Made by a program: the position numbers and the translations under genes | The notes under the pieces: generated by a model | What the model saw: only the letters and a program-made list of their open reading frames with translations | Databases searched by the model: none | Told to the model about the DNA's origin: nothing | Source: Otatea glauca | Lineage: Eukaryota; Streptophyta; Magnoliopsida; Poales; Poaceae | Assembly: GCA_036346275.1 (NCBI GenBank) | Contig: JAYEVK010000416.1 | Span: 62,001 to 126,000 of the forward strand | Length of the DNA stretch: 64,000 bases | Direction: 5' to 3' | In this document: positions 20,375 through 33,030 of the stretch, one piece after another | How the letters are laid out: every line of letters begins with the position of its first letter | How positions within the stretch are numbered: position 1 is the first letter of the stretch

Positions 20375-20682
20375 GTGCCTATGTATAAAAGTTTTCAAAA
20401 TTTTCCAAAAAAAAGGAGATGTACGGGAGGACATATTCTATAACCATGTAAATTTCAAGATCAAACTTGATGGCATTTGGATAATGTGAAATTGACAAGA
20501 AATTAAATGAACGTGGATGAACAGTGAAAATTACTATAATGCAGAATTTGTATTTTTCATATATCTCGAATGCAATTAAATTTAGTCTTGAAATTTTACA
20601 TGGCTATAGAATATGTCCTCATCTACATTTCCAATTTTTTTGGGAATTTTTTTGAAAACTTTTATACATAGGTAACACGAAG
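20375..20682. mobile_element. Foldback MITE, duplicate
   Basis: Same element as 12238-12544, with a few substitutions. Confidence 0.7.
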
Positions 20683-21097
20683 TTAGCACAGTATATTTCA
20701 ATTGTTCATTTCAGCCATGGACAGCAAGTACACGTAGAGTTGGGCTTTTTTTAGTACCCCTCAGGGGAAAGGGTTTCGTGCGGCTGTTACACGGGTCGCA
20801 ACTTAAGCAGTTTTTAACTGTTAAGATCATTCGATTAAGGTAACTAATGGTCCGAATGACCGGATCGTCCAACATTACTCAATTACATTGTCGCTACAGT
20901 GCCCCTACAATATCAAAATTGGCATAGTGCTTTAGTGGTAAGAGACTACATTGGATCCCCTCAGGTTGGATGTAGGGTAGGCTTTGTTGAGCTCTCATGA
21001 GAAAATCCAATCTTAGTAGAATTTCCATGTTTCAAACCGATGTCTAGGGGTGTTTAATTTAATGTAATTCTTTTTGATGATTCCATGTAATTTTAGC

Positions 21098-21939
21098 GGG
21101 AAAATTGATCATAGGCACTGTTTAGTTCAATCATATATGACTGCCACTATTCCCGTTGTAATCGTTGATATGCCACTGTGCCCATCTATTTCTCTACTAC
21201 TCTGCCACTTTTGGGCTGAAATGTCCATCTTGCCCTTTCCATGGCGATCTTACCAAATACTACTCTTAACTTCTCTTTATCTCCTTGCCTCCGGCCATGG
21301 CGATGGTGCCCGTGCTCTGCCTCCGACTGCTCGACCTCAACGGCTGTGCACTTGCGATCGGCCTTACCAACATCACTAGCCGCAACGTGCTCTTTGGCCT
21401 CGCCTCCGACCTCGAGCTGCTCTGCGCACAGGCCTTCGGCTTCTGCACCTCACCGCCGTGCTCGTTGCGCTGCTCTGGTTGCACGTCGGCCCTATCCTAG
21501 TCACGCTCGGCCAGGACCCCTCCATCTCCACCTCTTCCGTCGCATATGCCACCTAAGCATTCCCGGACCTGGCCTCTAGCGTCGTGCTCCAGCCATGGCA
21601 GGTGTACCTCCACTCGTAGGGCATCACCAAGCTCATGGTCCCCTCTCCGCTATCGTCATTGCACTACATGTACCGCTCACCCCCGCTTCGACTCGAGCTC
21701 TGCCGTTGGCTCCAACAGATGTTGGGCCGGCGGCGGTGGGGATGTGGATGTGATAGGTGAGAAGGAGGGAGCGGTGCGGGCGGATGAGGGTACGTCGCTG
21801 CGGTAGAAAGATGGCGGGGCGTGCATGACCGGTGAGTAAGGTAGCAAATCCTAAGGAATACTGGTATATGATCGATTATAACGGAACAGGGGCAAATCTC
21901 AAATGGCCAAACTAAGTAGTGGCATATGGCCAATTTTCC
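21098..21939. mobile_element. Pack-MULE with MATE fragment, duplicate
   Basis: Same termini and cargo as 12945-13777. The 5' part of the cargo differs (CATGGCGATCTTACCAAATA near 21240). The MATE-like frame from 21297 has the same frameshift and stops. Confidence 0.75.
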
Positions 21940-22791
21940 TAATTAATGTATTTATTATCTTATCAAAGCAAATAAAAAAGAAGAAGAGAATCATCACATT
22001 CTCTCTTATAGGGTAAAAATTACTATATTAATCGGTGAAAAAAAAATCTAGAGCATCGAATGCGGTGAATTCCGATCGTAACAGTGTAGATTTATTAAAT
22101 ATATAGACAGTTCGAATAGAAAAGGAAGAGATCTAGGAACACCCCAAATAATCAATTATTTTGCACCATGACATAGTTAGATTTGATGTGTGTGTGCATA
22201 ATATGGAATCATTATTTGGCACCGTACGTGACATAATCGGGCAAAACTTTTGATGTGTCGCGGGAATCAATAAAAACAGAAGCAATAAGCGACCAGATCA
22301 AGCAATTCCAGTGGCAGCAAGCAACACGAGTAATCGAGTACACGTCGTGCTTGACCTGGATGTTCGCGGGGCGTGCCGAGGAAACAGCCATGTACACACA
22401 GCCGCCGACGAGGCATTCCGATCGCTGGACACTACGCTATGGCAGCGATTCTGGCCGCGACTCTAGCCTAGATCAATATCGAATTATTAACGGTGAAAAC
22501 GTGGCGAATATTGTTGGATGTTTCTCTTTTCGTATATTAATCCATATTTTTTTTACCCTAGATTAGAATCGAATATAGATACCCTAGATATGGATACCAA
22601 TATGGATTTTTGGGATACAGGCATAGGGCAGATGCAGATCAGATTCAAATCGATCCTAAATAATTTGATAGATACTATGCATATAAAGAAAATATATAAC
22701 TTTAACAATAAAAGTATCAAATTATAGTACCTATTAGGCAACTATTTATCCTACTTGACAACGTAAACATATTAAATATAAATTCATTCTA

Positions 22792-23044
22792 CTCCACCGG
22801 TCACAAATAACTATCATTTTGGACATAGGTGTAGTCAAACTTTCAAAACTTTAACTGCCCATATCTTTTTAAATATTTAAATTGGATATATGAAAACTTG
22901 TGTAGATTTGTCTTGAATAGTGCTTTCACAATAGTATATTTTATTGGGTTTTATAAATATATTATAATAGAAATTAGTGGTTGAAGTTGTGTTTTGGAGA
23001 CCGTGTCGATATCCAAAACAACAACTATTTGTGACCGGAGGGAG
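22792..23044. mobile_element. Stowaway MITE, duplicate
   Basis: CTCCACCGG to CGGAGGGAG with TA on both sides. It is the copy of 15009-15261 in the second duplication unit. Confidence 0.9.
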
Positions 23045-23227
23045 TATAAATTAGTCAATGACTAGAAAACCACATAAGATATTAAAGGATATTAATGTTT
23101 TATTGGATAACTATTTTGCTGATTTGTCGGATATCTTACCAAATACGGATACAAAGTGGATATTGTTCTTCTTGTATCCTAACCAATATCTCCTAGATAC
23201 GGATAGAGACCGAGACAAACAATAGTA

Positions 23228-23589
23228 TCTATACCCCTTTATAATGCACCTAAGCATTCTTTTCTATGTCCACCCCAAATAATGCACCCCACTAGAGATG
23301 ATCCAACCTTCATGCACCCAGCGAAACATCCCCAGAAACTTGCCTCCATCAAAATTAACCTCTCAGATCTTTCCTCAGCTTTACTCACCCACATCCGATA
23401 GCCATTGTTTAATGTGTCTAACTCATCCCTGTGGCCCACAACAGATCTCCCCCCACCTCCAGCATCATCTCAATGCAAAGGAAACAAATATCCTGGAATT
23501 AAGAAAAAGGAAACAAATGTTCTAGAAAAGGAAAAGACCATATATTACGTGCTAGGAAAAGGAAACCGGAAGACAGAGCACTATACTAG
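23228..23589 (+). mobile_element. Short non-autonomous Helitron, copy F
   Basis: Duplicate of copy E, TCTATACCCC to CTATACTAG, between A (23227) and T (23590). It has a slightly longer middle part than copy E. Confidence 0.85.
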
Positions 23590-24116
23590 TTCTGTATGGT
23601 TTTTTCTTTAGATACAGCATCGGATCGGGCGTGAATTATCTGCTCTGTTTTCACCCCTAAGAATTATACAAAGCATTTATCTAAAAAAATTATAAGATAT
23701 AGGAAACCATAGGAAAATTGATAGCATGGAAATTTCATGACGAACACAAAATCTATTATATTATCATTAAACAAAGAAAAATAATTCATCGCATCACCTT
23801 CATTTTCAAAGGCTAGAAATTACCACATTAATCCAACTAAAATGAGAAAGATTTAAACCGCTCATCGTTACTGGGTCAAGATTATAATGGTCGAGATTGA
23901 ACAGATATTTTTGGAATTTTTAGCAATGCAATATTCTAATCCGTAAGACTATCCATGGAGATTCTTATACATATAGGATTCAAATAGTCAAAGACAGTAA
24001 AATGAAAGAAAGAAAATCTGAGCACCAATCGGAGTCTGAAATCTAAATATAGGTCACATACATGAATTGGAGGCTAATTGAAGATTTAATCTATTTCATT
24101 AAAAAGCTTTTGAACA

Positions 24117-25632
24117 AAAATGTTTCATACTGCCGGGAGTACGTACTCTCACCTCGCATATGCCGCTTAAACAAAAAAATATCTCTTTATCTTTTTTAGC
24201 ATACTCTAATAATAATTATAAGATACTCCTAAATGAGTTCTACGGAAAAAAAATCATGAGAGCTCATTTTTTTTATAACATAATTTGCATATATACTCAT
24301 TTTACATATGAAAAAAATAAAGGGTTTCAATTGAATTTTTTCAACCATATCGCATTGGAGTATCTTAGAATTAGTATTTAAGTATACCGAAAGTGATAAA
24401 AAAGTATAACACGTTCGTTTAAGTAGTCATTACTATAGAAAGACTTATATTAGACGCCTCGTCACAGACGGTTCCTTAAAACCGTTTGTGACGATGAATA
24501 TCACTGACGGTCCTATATTGCAACCGTCAGTGACATCATCACAGATAGTACTCTTCAAAAACCGTCAGTGATATACATCAATATCACAAACGGTTTTATT
24601 TAAAAACCGTCTGTGATATCATGTATTGTCTCCAGAGGTTTTATTATAAAACCGTCAGTTGATCTATCACTGACGATTTTATAATAAAACTGTCTGGGAT
24701 TCTATGTTTATCACTGACGGTTTATAAATAGAACCGTCGTGATAATATTTCAACCGCTCTCACCAAATTTGAACTTCTCGCTCGTCTTGTTTTCAACTTC
24801 TTTTAAAATACTAGCCCGCAGCTCTTCTCCTGCTGCTTTCTTCTCACTTCTCTTGCTCTCCTCTTCTCTTCTCTCTTCTCACTTCTCTTACACTCCTCTC
24901 ATATTCCTGTTTTCTTCTCCACTTCCTCTTCTCATCTCATTTTCACTCCTCTCCTCTTCTTCTACTCCGGTCGCAACTAGAGCATACCGCCGTTCATATG
25001 TTAGGTAAGTGTGGTGTTCGAATCATTCAATTAAAATGTCATAGATCATCCTCTCCTCTTCCTCTTTCTTTCCCTCTTCTCTTCTCTTCTCTTTTGCACT
25101 CTTGATGTTGCGGTGTTTTCGTTTTCGATCCGTGTACCTTTCGTTAAAACGACCATAACTTGGAAAGCTAACAAAAAGTTCATTTTGAAAATCCATAAGT
25201 CCAAGTTAGGGGGCTACATCAGAAGTTCTACGTGAGGCTCCAAAAAATATTGATCATGAAAAAACGTCGTTTAGGGCCTCAAAACGCCCTCTGAAATTTG
25301 TTTTCATCGATTTTGCGTTTTCAAGTTCTTCAGAGCAGGGACATGGGATATCTCACACCAGGAGCTCTTCCATTTTTCCTGAACTAGCACACAGTAGCTG
25401 GATCACAGAAATATCATCTGTATGTGATGATATTTTGTTTGTTTCCAAAAGTAACATCACAGACGGTTCATAGTAAAAACCGTCTATGATATGCCGATAT
25501 ATCACAGACACATGGTTACAGACGGTTCATGAAACCGTCTGTGATGAGGGTCCGAACCGTCTATAATGATCTTTTCTGTAGTAGTGAGTATATTATAAGT
25601 GAGAGTACGTACTCTGGGAGTACGGAAAAGGA
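24117..25632. mobile_element. MITE (CATACTC family), copy III, split by CACTA
   Basis: Duplicate of 16327-17850. The ends are TTTCATACTGCCGGGAGTAC and GTACTCTGGGAGTACGGAAA. Confidence 0.65.
24428..25586. mobile_element. Non-autonomous CACTA element, duplicate
   Basis: Same element as 16638-17803, with AGT on both sides. Inner ACCGTC motifs and the CT-rich stretch are kept. Confidence 0.88.
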
Positions 25633-25697
25633 GAGAGAGAGCGTGCTCTTATGAGGTTATAGTCACATCCTTCGCTTTAAAGGTAAGAAAAATTATA

Positions 25698-26957
25698 TAT
25701 TAATCCTATTTTTTTTAAAAAGAAAAGATTCTATAAATTCACGAGTTGCTCTAGAGAAAAGAAAATCTTACGCATCTATCATTCGGCTTATGTATAATTA
25801 AAACAGTGAGGATGCCTTCTTATTGTCGCCTGATCCAATGGAGAGCAAACATAGTACAGAATACCTCGCTCCACTCACCGTGCGTCCGTTAGTCCGAATC
25901 AACCCCCCCCCCACACACACCCAAAAACAGCTGCAAATCTCCATACACCAAACTATTTTTTCATGTTATTAACTTGAGTCCAGTTGCAACTAACATAAGC
26001 CCAAACACATATAATACAAAATTTGTGTGTTTCAAACTATATCTATTTCCAAAGTAATCACGGCATTTTTGGTCACACATACAAGAGATAGGGATATTGG
26101 TGGAAACATGCTTCAAGTTGCATATGGATGTGACATCAGGCTGCAAGAAGGGAACCATTGGCTAACAAAGCTGAGCTGCCTTAGAGAAGAAGAAAAACCT
26201 ATCAAGAAAAAAGGGTAAATCTTTCGTGTGCCCATGGGATTGGGAGGAGAACTGAAAAATAGGGCAAGATACAAGAATTAGTAGCTAATTAGGAGTCACT
26301 GTAGAAATCGAGTGAAATCTGAGTACAATTGTGATTTGTTCGAATTTGACTCATTTTGATTTAATATCATCTTATTTATAATTTAGAAGCAATTCTATAA
26401 TCGAATTAATGAGCCGAGCCCAAGAGTAATCGAGTTAAATTTCAATTTAACTCGTTTCAATTTTAAATCAATTAACGAGCATAATCAAACAAATTTTGAA
26501 TAGTGCCCATTAACGTGCCTTTTCACTCCCTATGTAGAGATGTACTACTCAGGATCAATGTTGAGCGATAAGGTGTGAGTTCGATATTTTTTTATAGAGG
26601 CAGATTTGAATATTATGTTTATATGGACGTAGTGTATTAAAAACGTGGGATACCTAAGAGAAGCTAGGTATCGATTTAATCAAGAAGAATAGTCACCCAA
26701 ATTCGAGCCAAAGAAAACTAGAATCATGGTGATGGGGTGTGGTTACACCTAGCTCCCACCCATAAAGCTAGGCTCAGTTCCTGGTTGTAGCGTATTAAGC
26801 TCAATAACGTTTCCTTTAGATATGTTTCCGCTTCAAAAATAATTATCATCTCAAATGTTCATATTAAAAGACCTGTACATATGAAACATTATATAAACAC
26901 TAGTCTAAAGCACTCTACTTACATATTTGAAACTTATGAAAATTATAACAAATCTAG
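25698..26957. other. Intergenic, no gene recognised
   Basis: AT-rich DNA with a short C-run/CA run at 25905-25921. Small open frames on both strands at 25961-26218 overlap each other and show no known motif. Confidence 0.5.
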
Positions 26958-26962
26958 CTGTG

Positions 26963-29900
26963 TGTAAGGTCCTCATTTTCGATAAATTAATATCGAAAAT
27001 GGATACCATGTGCATACAGTACTAGTCCCATGATCAGTGGCTAGTACGCACAAATACAAATTGATATCACAGTCATACACAACTTTATTATTACAGCGGA
27101 AGCAAATACATAACATTCTTACAATACCAAAAGTAAAAGCATAACAATGGAGACATTCATCTTGTAGTATGCCTTTTATCCCAAAATCCCCACAGGCAAC
27201 TGACAAGGAGAACCCTAGTAAAATTCATCGTTCACATCCCCGAATCCTGCGTCATAAAAGATATCGTCGGGGAAATCTGTTTCTTCACCTAAAAATATCA
27301 ACATGGGCAAGTTGAGTACTTACGTACTCGCAAGACTTTTACAAAACCTATTATATATGCAGGCCATTCCAAGGAAAAGCTCATGGTTGTTTTGCATAAA
27401 GCTAATTTGAAATGTAAATCTGAATAATAGATCGTAAACGAAGTTTAAGTAAAAGCGGCTTAATACTGAAAGTAACTGAATGTAAGCATAAGTAAATATC
27501 AAATACCTGGGTATCATAACCATTTCCAAGAATCATTTCTACTGTCACAGCAGAAATTGCCAAGTAACCATTCCTACCAGTCCCAGGTAGAAACCCAGAG
27601 TTTTATGAAAATATAAAACAGTTAACTAGTGCTGGCGCACCAAGATTCCCATAACCGCGGGAACGACTTTTCGAAAAGTTTGACACTCTGCAGAGTTGTA
27701 CAACTTTACCTACAAGTAATGATCAACCTCTTTTGCCAGACCAGTAACACACTTCCTTTGGTGTGTCGGCAAGGAGATCATAACTAAACCGTTACATTGT
27801 TTAACCCTAACTTTGCACCAGCCCGGTGACATCAAACTCGTACTATGGTATTTATGTTTGCACAGTCACTGCACAATAATGATTAAGCATGTCCATAGTA
27901 TGGCATTCACCGTTGTATTAGCAAACGTGACTCCCAACACCTCGGTGTGGGCGCCCCTACGAGCAACCAGTCACTGAAGAGGCTCGTACTACTTCGGCCT
28001 ACCAATGTGCAAAGCTAGTTTTAAGCAACTTAATCAGTTAGAGCTGTCCCATACCAGCACTTGTGGTTGTACGATAAATTCTTGGGTTTAACGAACACGT
28101 AGTTCGGTCCTTAATCCGATACGAGCAATAATCTCCACCCTACACTACGTACAAGTCCCTTGTACACCCGGCTATTGCCAATAATTGCCCGCATCAAAAT
28201 CATAGTTTTATTTTCATTTTTGATTAAAATACCAACCAGGAAAGGTCATACCCATTAAGTTGTCATATCCAACATTTTTAATCGTATCAAGATTTTATTT
28301 TGCTTTTAGCATGGCTAAGCATGTCACTAAGTGTGATTAACCCAAATTGACATTAAATAATGTCTATGCTATTCTATGGTTATCAAGGTTCACAATTTCA
28401 TACTTATCAAGGAAGTTCCATAAGTCTACAGGTAAAATTACCAATACCCATAATATAGCAGACTTTAGTAAAATAAAGTATGCAGTAAAACATTTAATGA
28501 AAACATTTATAAAACTGGGATCAATATGGTCAAAGGGGGTGCTTGCCTTGTTGATGATCTTGACGTCAAACTCGATCGTCGAACTCACCGGTTTAAATCG
28601 GTGCTACGTCGAATAATAATAACATGGCAATTCAATAAAATGAAAGGATCAGACATAAGAACCAAATAAAATCAACTGTTTGAATCAACATATTTGTTGT
28701 TCATCGATTTACAAGTTCCATGCTTATTTTCTGATTAGGTTCTAATATTAACCAATCTTATTTTCTTGAATAATTCACTTTTATTTATCATTTTCAGAGA
28801 CTATTTTTGCAAGTTTCATTAGTCTGGATTTTCAATTTCTAAATTCTGAAATTATTTAAATTGCTATTATGGAACTACTTTCTTATCCTATATTATACTT
28901 TAATTATTTTCCATGGTACACCCTAAGTATTTTTGCATAATCAGGTTCCTAGCAGAGCATGGAATCTAATAAAATTTATTTCATTTAATTTGAAGTTGAA
29001 TTGCTGAAATTCTATTCACAACATATTTCAAATTCTTTCTTTAAATTTAAACCTGAAATTCAAACAAAGTTCATTTTGAAATATTTTTGCATATTATGAA
29101 TCTACATGATTTTATACGAATTTAGAAATTTATTTCACTTCATTTGATTGGATAGTTCAAAAGATATTCAAGTTTGAATGCATTCGGTTTTGAAAATACA
29201 GAAAATCAACATTTTGCCAAAAAGGGAAAGTACGCCTTCACTGTGAAAACGCGCTTTCCGTTTTTGCGCTGCGTCGGACCGAGGCACTGACATGCCGGGC
29301 CCATCTGGCAGCGGGTCAAGCCTTGCAGAGTGGTCGAGCGTGGGCGCTACCGACCAATGACGACACGTGGTCGATTGTGGGGCCCATGTGGCGGCGACTA
29401 ACGCTTCATAGCGGATCGACGGGTGGACCCGTATCGCTGACACGAGACAGACACGGTTTGCGCGGCTCGCCGCGGCAAGCTGGCACGGAGGGTGGAATGG
29501 GTTCGGATTCTTGCTCGGTGGGTCCGTGCGCATCTATTGGTGGTGGCTCTTGGCCGGGGTGGCGGAGGCGACCGCCACCGAGAGAGGCGGCGGAGCCACG
29601 GCTCACCACCGGCAGACAGTGAACTAAGGCTTCTCGAGGAAAAGGGACACCTGCAGAGAGCATCGAGAGGACCACAACGATCTCATTTTTGAGTTCGGGC
29701 AAGAAAATGAGTAATGGAGGAGAGCTCTCACCGTGCGGTGCATGTGGCGGAAGGAGGAGCTCGGAGGAAGCTTCACGGGAAGAAGAGGTAGAATTGAAGT
29801 CTGCGGGAAGAGAGTAGGGGCTAGTCGCGGTGCTTAGGGTGAATTTATTTGAGCAATGGTTGGCGGATAGTTGGATTGAGCGATTTCCCTCTTTGGGTAT

Positions 29901-31132
29901 TTGGCCGGAGATGAGGAAGAAGAGGGTGGTGACGGCGTCGAGGCGGTTTAGCTCGGTTTTGTTGGTTCTGGAGGAAGTACAAGAGCGGCGATGTCTTTAG
30001 CGGGTTTAAATAGGCTAAAGAGCGGTTAGCACGAGGTGTAGGCGAAGAGAAGGTGGCGGCTTGCGTGGGTGATTTCTCGATCGTTCGCGCGGAGAGAGAG
30101 CACGGAGGTCAAGGCGGATGCGGCGTGGCAGGGGCGACGTGCTGGCGTCCTCGGGTGGCGACAAAACGGAGAGGCGGCGTTGGCTCGGTGAGAGAGCGGC
30201 GAAGCAACGGGAGAGAACGGAAAAAGAACGGAAGGGAAAGAGCTGACAGGTGGGTCCGGGCGGTCAGCGAGAGGAAAGGAGGTCGGCTGCTGGGACAGCT
30301 GTCCAGGCGGGCCCACATGTCGGCGAGACAAGGGTTTAAGTCTCAGGATGATTCTGGACAGCTCAGGGTAAAACCAGAAATTCAGGCTAGAAGATAAGCT
30401 TAGTATTTTATGAAAATTTTTACAGAGGTCGACAAGGTAAATTTTAAGGTATAGTAAAATTTTCAGATAAATGTGACAAGTAAATTATTTATTAAAAATC
30501 TGACAATGCACTGTTAAAGGTTTTTACTGATTCTGTTTTTCATTTAATTGAGGGCTAAAAGAAATTTATTATTTTATGAAACTTTTTGAAAAGATTCGTA
30601 TTAATATTATATAACTTTAATAAAATTTTAAAAATTTTATATTTGATATTTTATTTTTAATAATTCTGACACTGCATATTCCAGTTTTTAAGATTGATTG
30701 ATCTTGAATTTCAAAAATTACTAAATGAAGAGATAAATTCTTAATATTTTTACCAGGGTTGGGTTAGGTTAATATGTCGGCATGGTTAAAATTTCAACTC
30801 TGGTTAAGGTAATAAAAATCCTGAACAAATCTTTTGGTTCAGATTTCCACTTGTCTCCTCATGATTATCTTTGTATTTTATTTTATTTTATTAATGCCAG
30901 GACAGAGCAAGTGGCACAAATATGATTCTTAGATTTTTAAGGATTTTACTGACTTTAGGTTTTTACCTTTTGTCTTTTACCATTTTGCTATATTGAGGAT
31001 TTGGATTTCTTTTAATAGGAAAAAGCCAAAAGAATTTCTTTAATTCAAGAAAAAATCAGAAAACACAACAATAAATCATATGGATACTTTTAATATTATA
31101 TTTCTGATTTTATTGAATTTTGGGTTGTTACA
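26963..31132 (-). repeat. Solo LTR, 4.17 kb, Ty3 type
   Basis: The termini are TGTAAGGTCC and GGGTTGTTACA, giving a TGTAA/TTACA inverted end. The flanking 5 bp duplication is CTGTG (26958-26962 and 31133-31137). On the minus strand it begins TGTAACAACCC, the start typical of long LTRs of Tekay-like chromoviruses. It contains a GC-rich island at 29220-30350 whose long frames on both strands have no protein similarity I can see. No internal retroelement genes remain, so it is a solo LTR. Confidence 0.75.
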
Positions 31133-31137
31133 CTGTG

Positions 31138-31659
31138 CAAATGTGTGGATAACTCTTCTAGTTTTAGTTTAAAAAGGTGATTGGTTCTTGCCACAAGTGC
31201 TGACTTGCCACATGTTCCTTGTCAGATAACTGATACGTGATATATTGGTATTTTTGTTATTTTACTAATTTTTCCAGGTTAATTTGGGCAAAATAAGTAC
31301 TACATTGATATACCTAATAAAGGAAGTGTTTACCAACTTAAGTCCTGTAATTGTACCTTTTTGGTGCTTTGACCTGGCCTCTCTTCAGTTTCCAGCCAAA
31401 CCATTGAGGTTTCCTGAAAGGATGTACATGCCCGATTAGTTCTGAGTCGCCAGTACGTAGGGACTAGAATTGTCCGTCCTTGCAATAAAAACATATTATT
31501 TAATCAAATTATGTTACATACTTAAAAAAATAAAATTATACTTTTGAATTGGTACGATTGATTTCCTTTTTAACCTACCATCTATATATCGGTGTTCTAT
31601 TTTATTTTTTAAGAGAAGAGGAGAGGAAGTACAGACCATCATCAACAGCTCTGTATTTA
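31138..31659. other. Far-upstream DNA of UGD-b
   Basis: No gene. From about 31315 it is collinear with 5600-5720, the start of the UGD duplication unit. Confidence 0.5.
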
Positions 31660-32020
31660 CTAGTACAGTGTCCTGTCTTTCGGTTTCCTTTTCCCAGCAC
31701 GTAATATATGGTATTTTCCTTTTCTAGAACGTTTGTTTCCTTTTCCTTAATTCCAGTATATTTGTTTCCTTTTCATTGAGATGATGCTGGAGGTGGAAGG
31801 AGATCTGTTGTGGGCCACAGGGATGAGTTAGACACATTAAACGATGGCCATCGGATGTGGGTGAGTAAAGCTGAGGAAGATCTGAGAGGTTAATTTTGAT
31901 GGAGGCAAGTTTCTTGGGACGTTTCACTGGGTGCATGAAGGTTGGGCCATCTCTAATAGGGTGTATTATTTGGGGTGGACGTAGAAAAGAATGCTTAGCT
32001 GTATTATAAAGGGGTATAGA
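31660..32020 (-). mobile_element. Short non-autonomous Helitron, copy G
   Basis: On the minus strand it runs from TCTATACCCCTTTATAATAC to CTGTACTAG (terminal CTAG), between A and T. It lies only in the UGD-b unit. Confidence 0.8.
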
Positions 32021-32653
32021 TATATATTATATAAGTAAAAAGATAACGAGCTGATGAGCAAGTGCCATCGCTCACGAACAAGGAAATTGCCTTGGTTTCA
32101 GCAGCGGTACTGTGGCAAAATGGATATCCAACACAACGCCGGCGTGGTGGCAGTCGCCCACGGCCCACCGCCTTAAGCTGCCGCGCGGCAAGAGCGTACG
32201 CCGTCGGTCGTTCCGTCGGTGGCACCGTGTGCACGGGAGATGCAAGCGCCGAAGCGCGTATATAGAAATAGTGTGAAGTCAAAAACAAGCAGGAAAGCAC
32301 GTTGGAAAGTCAAATTCTGCCCGGCTCGGAGCATAAGATTCCTGCCCCCTATTCCTTGCTCTGCATTATTAGTTCCAGGCATCCAGCTCACCTCGAACCA
32401 GACAGACTAAAAATATTTTGTCGCCGTCTCAGGGAAAAGACACGACGTTCTTCTTCCGAACCGGACTCCGACGTGATCACGGCCATGGCTGGCCAGGAGC
32501 GACCAATCGGTTGGATTTTCCCGTGTGATGTTGCTACGCGGCAACATCTAACGACCTGTCGACTGTCGTCCTCTGCTGACTTCCAGGCTTGAGGCTGATT
32601 TGATTACTCACATGCACAAAAATAACTCGTGTATTTCATTCATATATATAAAG
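32021..32653. other. GC-rich distal upstream DNA of UGD-b
   Basis: The part at 32040-32190 is similar to 6040-6190 (GTGGCAAAATGGAT and CGCCCACGGCCCACCGCC in both). Open frames overlap on both strands. None is recognised as a gene. Confidence 0.5.
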
Positions 32654-33030
32654 AGAGGATAATGGTTCCATACTCTCTCGGAATTAGTTACTGTTTACGT
32701 CGTATCTCACAACGTAGAGAGTGTGTCGTGCAACTAAGGGTATGTACGTGTAGTATACGAGTATATAAGACAATCTAGATGATATGTACACGTTTTCAAA
32801 GATAGTAAGTATATTTTTTAGATATACTCTTTTTTATGTGCGTATATAAAGGTATTTGCAAAATAGGATAAAAATATGTACTCCGTTGTAATTTTTTCGT
32901 GCGGTTCACTCTGGAATATTTTATAATTAGTATATGAGGATACCCAAAGTAATAAAAGAGTATGTCAAATTCGTTTATGTGGTATTTCAGATATGGGAGT
33001 AACTACTCTCGGGAATATAATGTATTTTTC
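32654..33030. mobile_element. MITE (CATACTC family), copy IV
   Basis: The left TTCCATACTCTCTCGGAATTAG and the inverted right end ATTATATTCCCGAGAGTAG form a diverged inverted repeat. The interior matches the family (GGAATATTTTATAATTAGTA). It is the most diverged copy. Confidence 0.5.

Larger units (their letters stand above)
19932..25697. repeat. Segmental duplication, copy 2
   Basis: Direct repeat of 11796-17914. It opens with an orphan piece of the UGD 3'UTR (CATAAAATTGGGTTCTGTTA at about 19947) that has no coding sequence in front of it. It lacks Helitron D and differs by small indels, for example a replaced segment near 21240. Confidence 0.95.

Noticed and set aside
26543..26700. Possible second tRNA-derived repeat
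   Set aside because: GAGTTCGATAT resembles a B box, but no A box is found at the right distance.
29323..30397. GC-rich frames of about 100 codons on both strands
   Set aside because: They lie inside the 4.17 kb solo LTR, overlap in several frames and show no protein motif.
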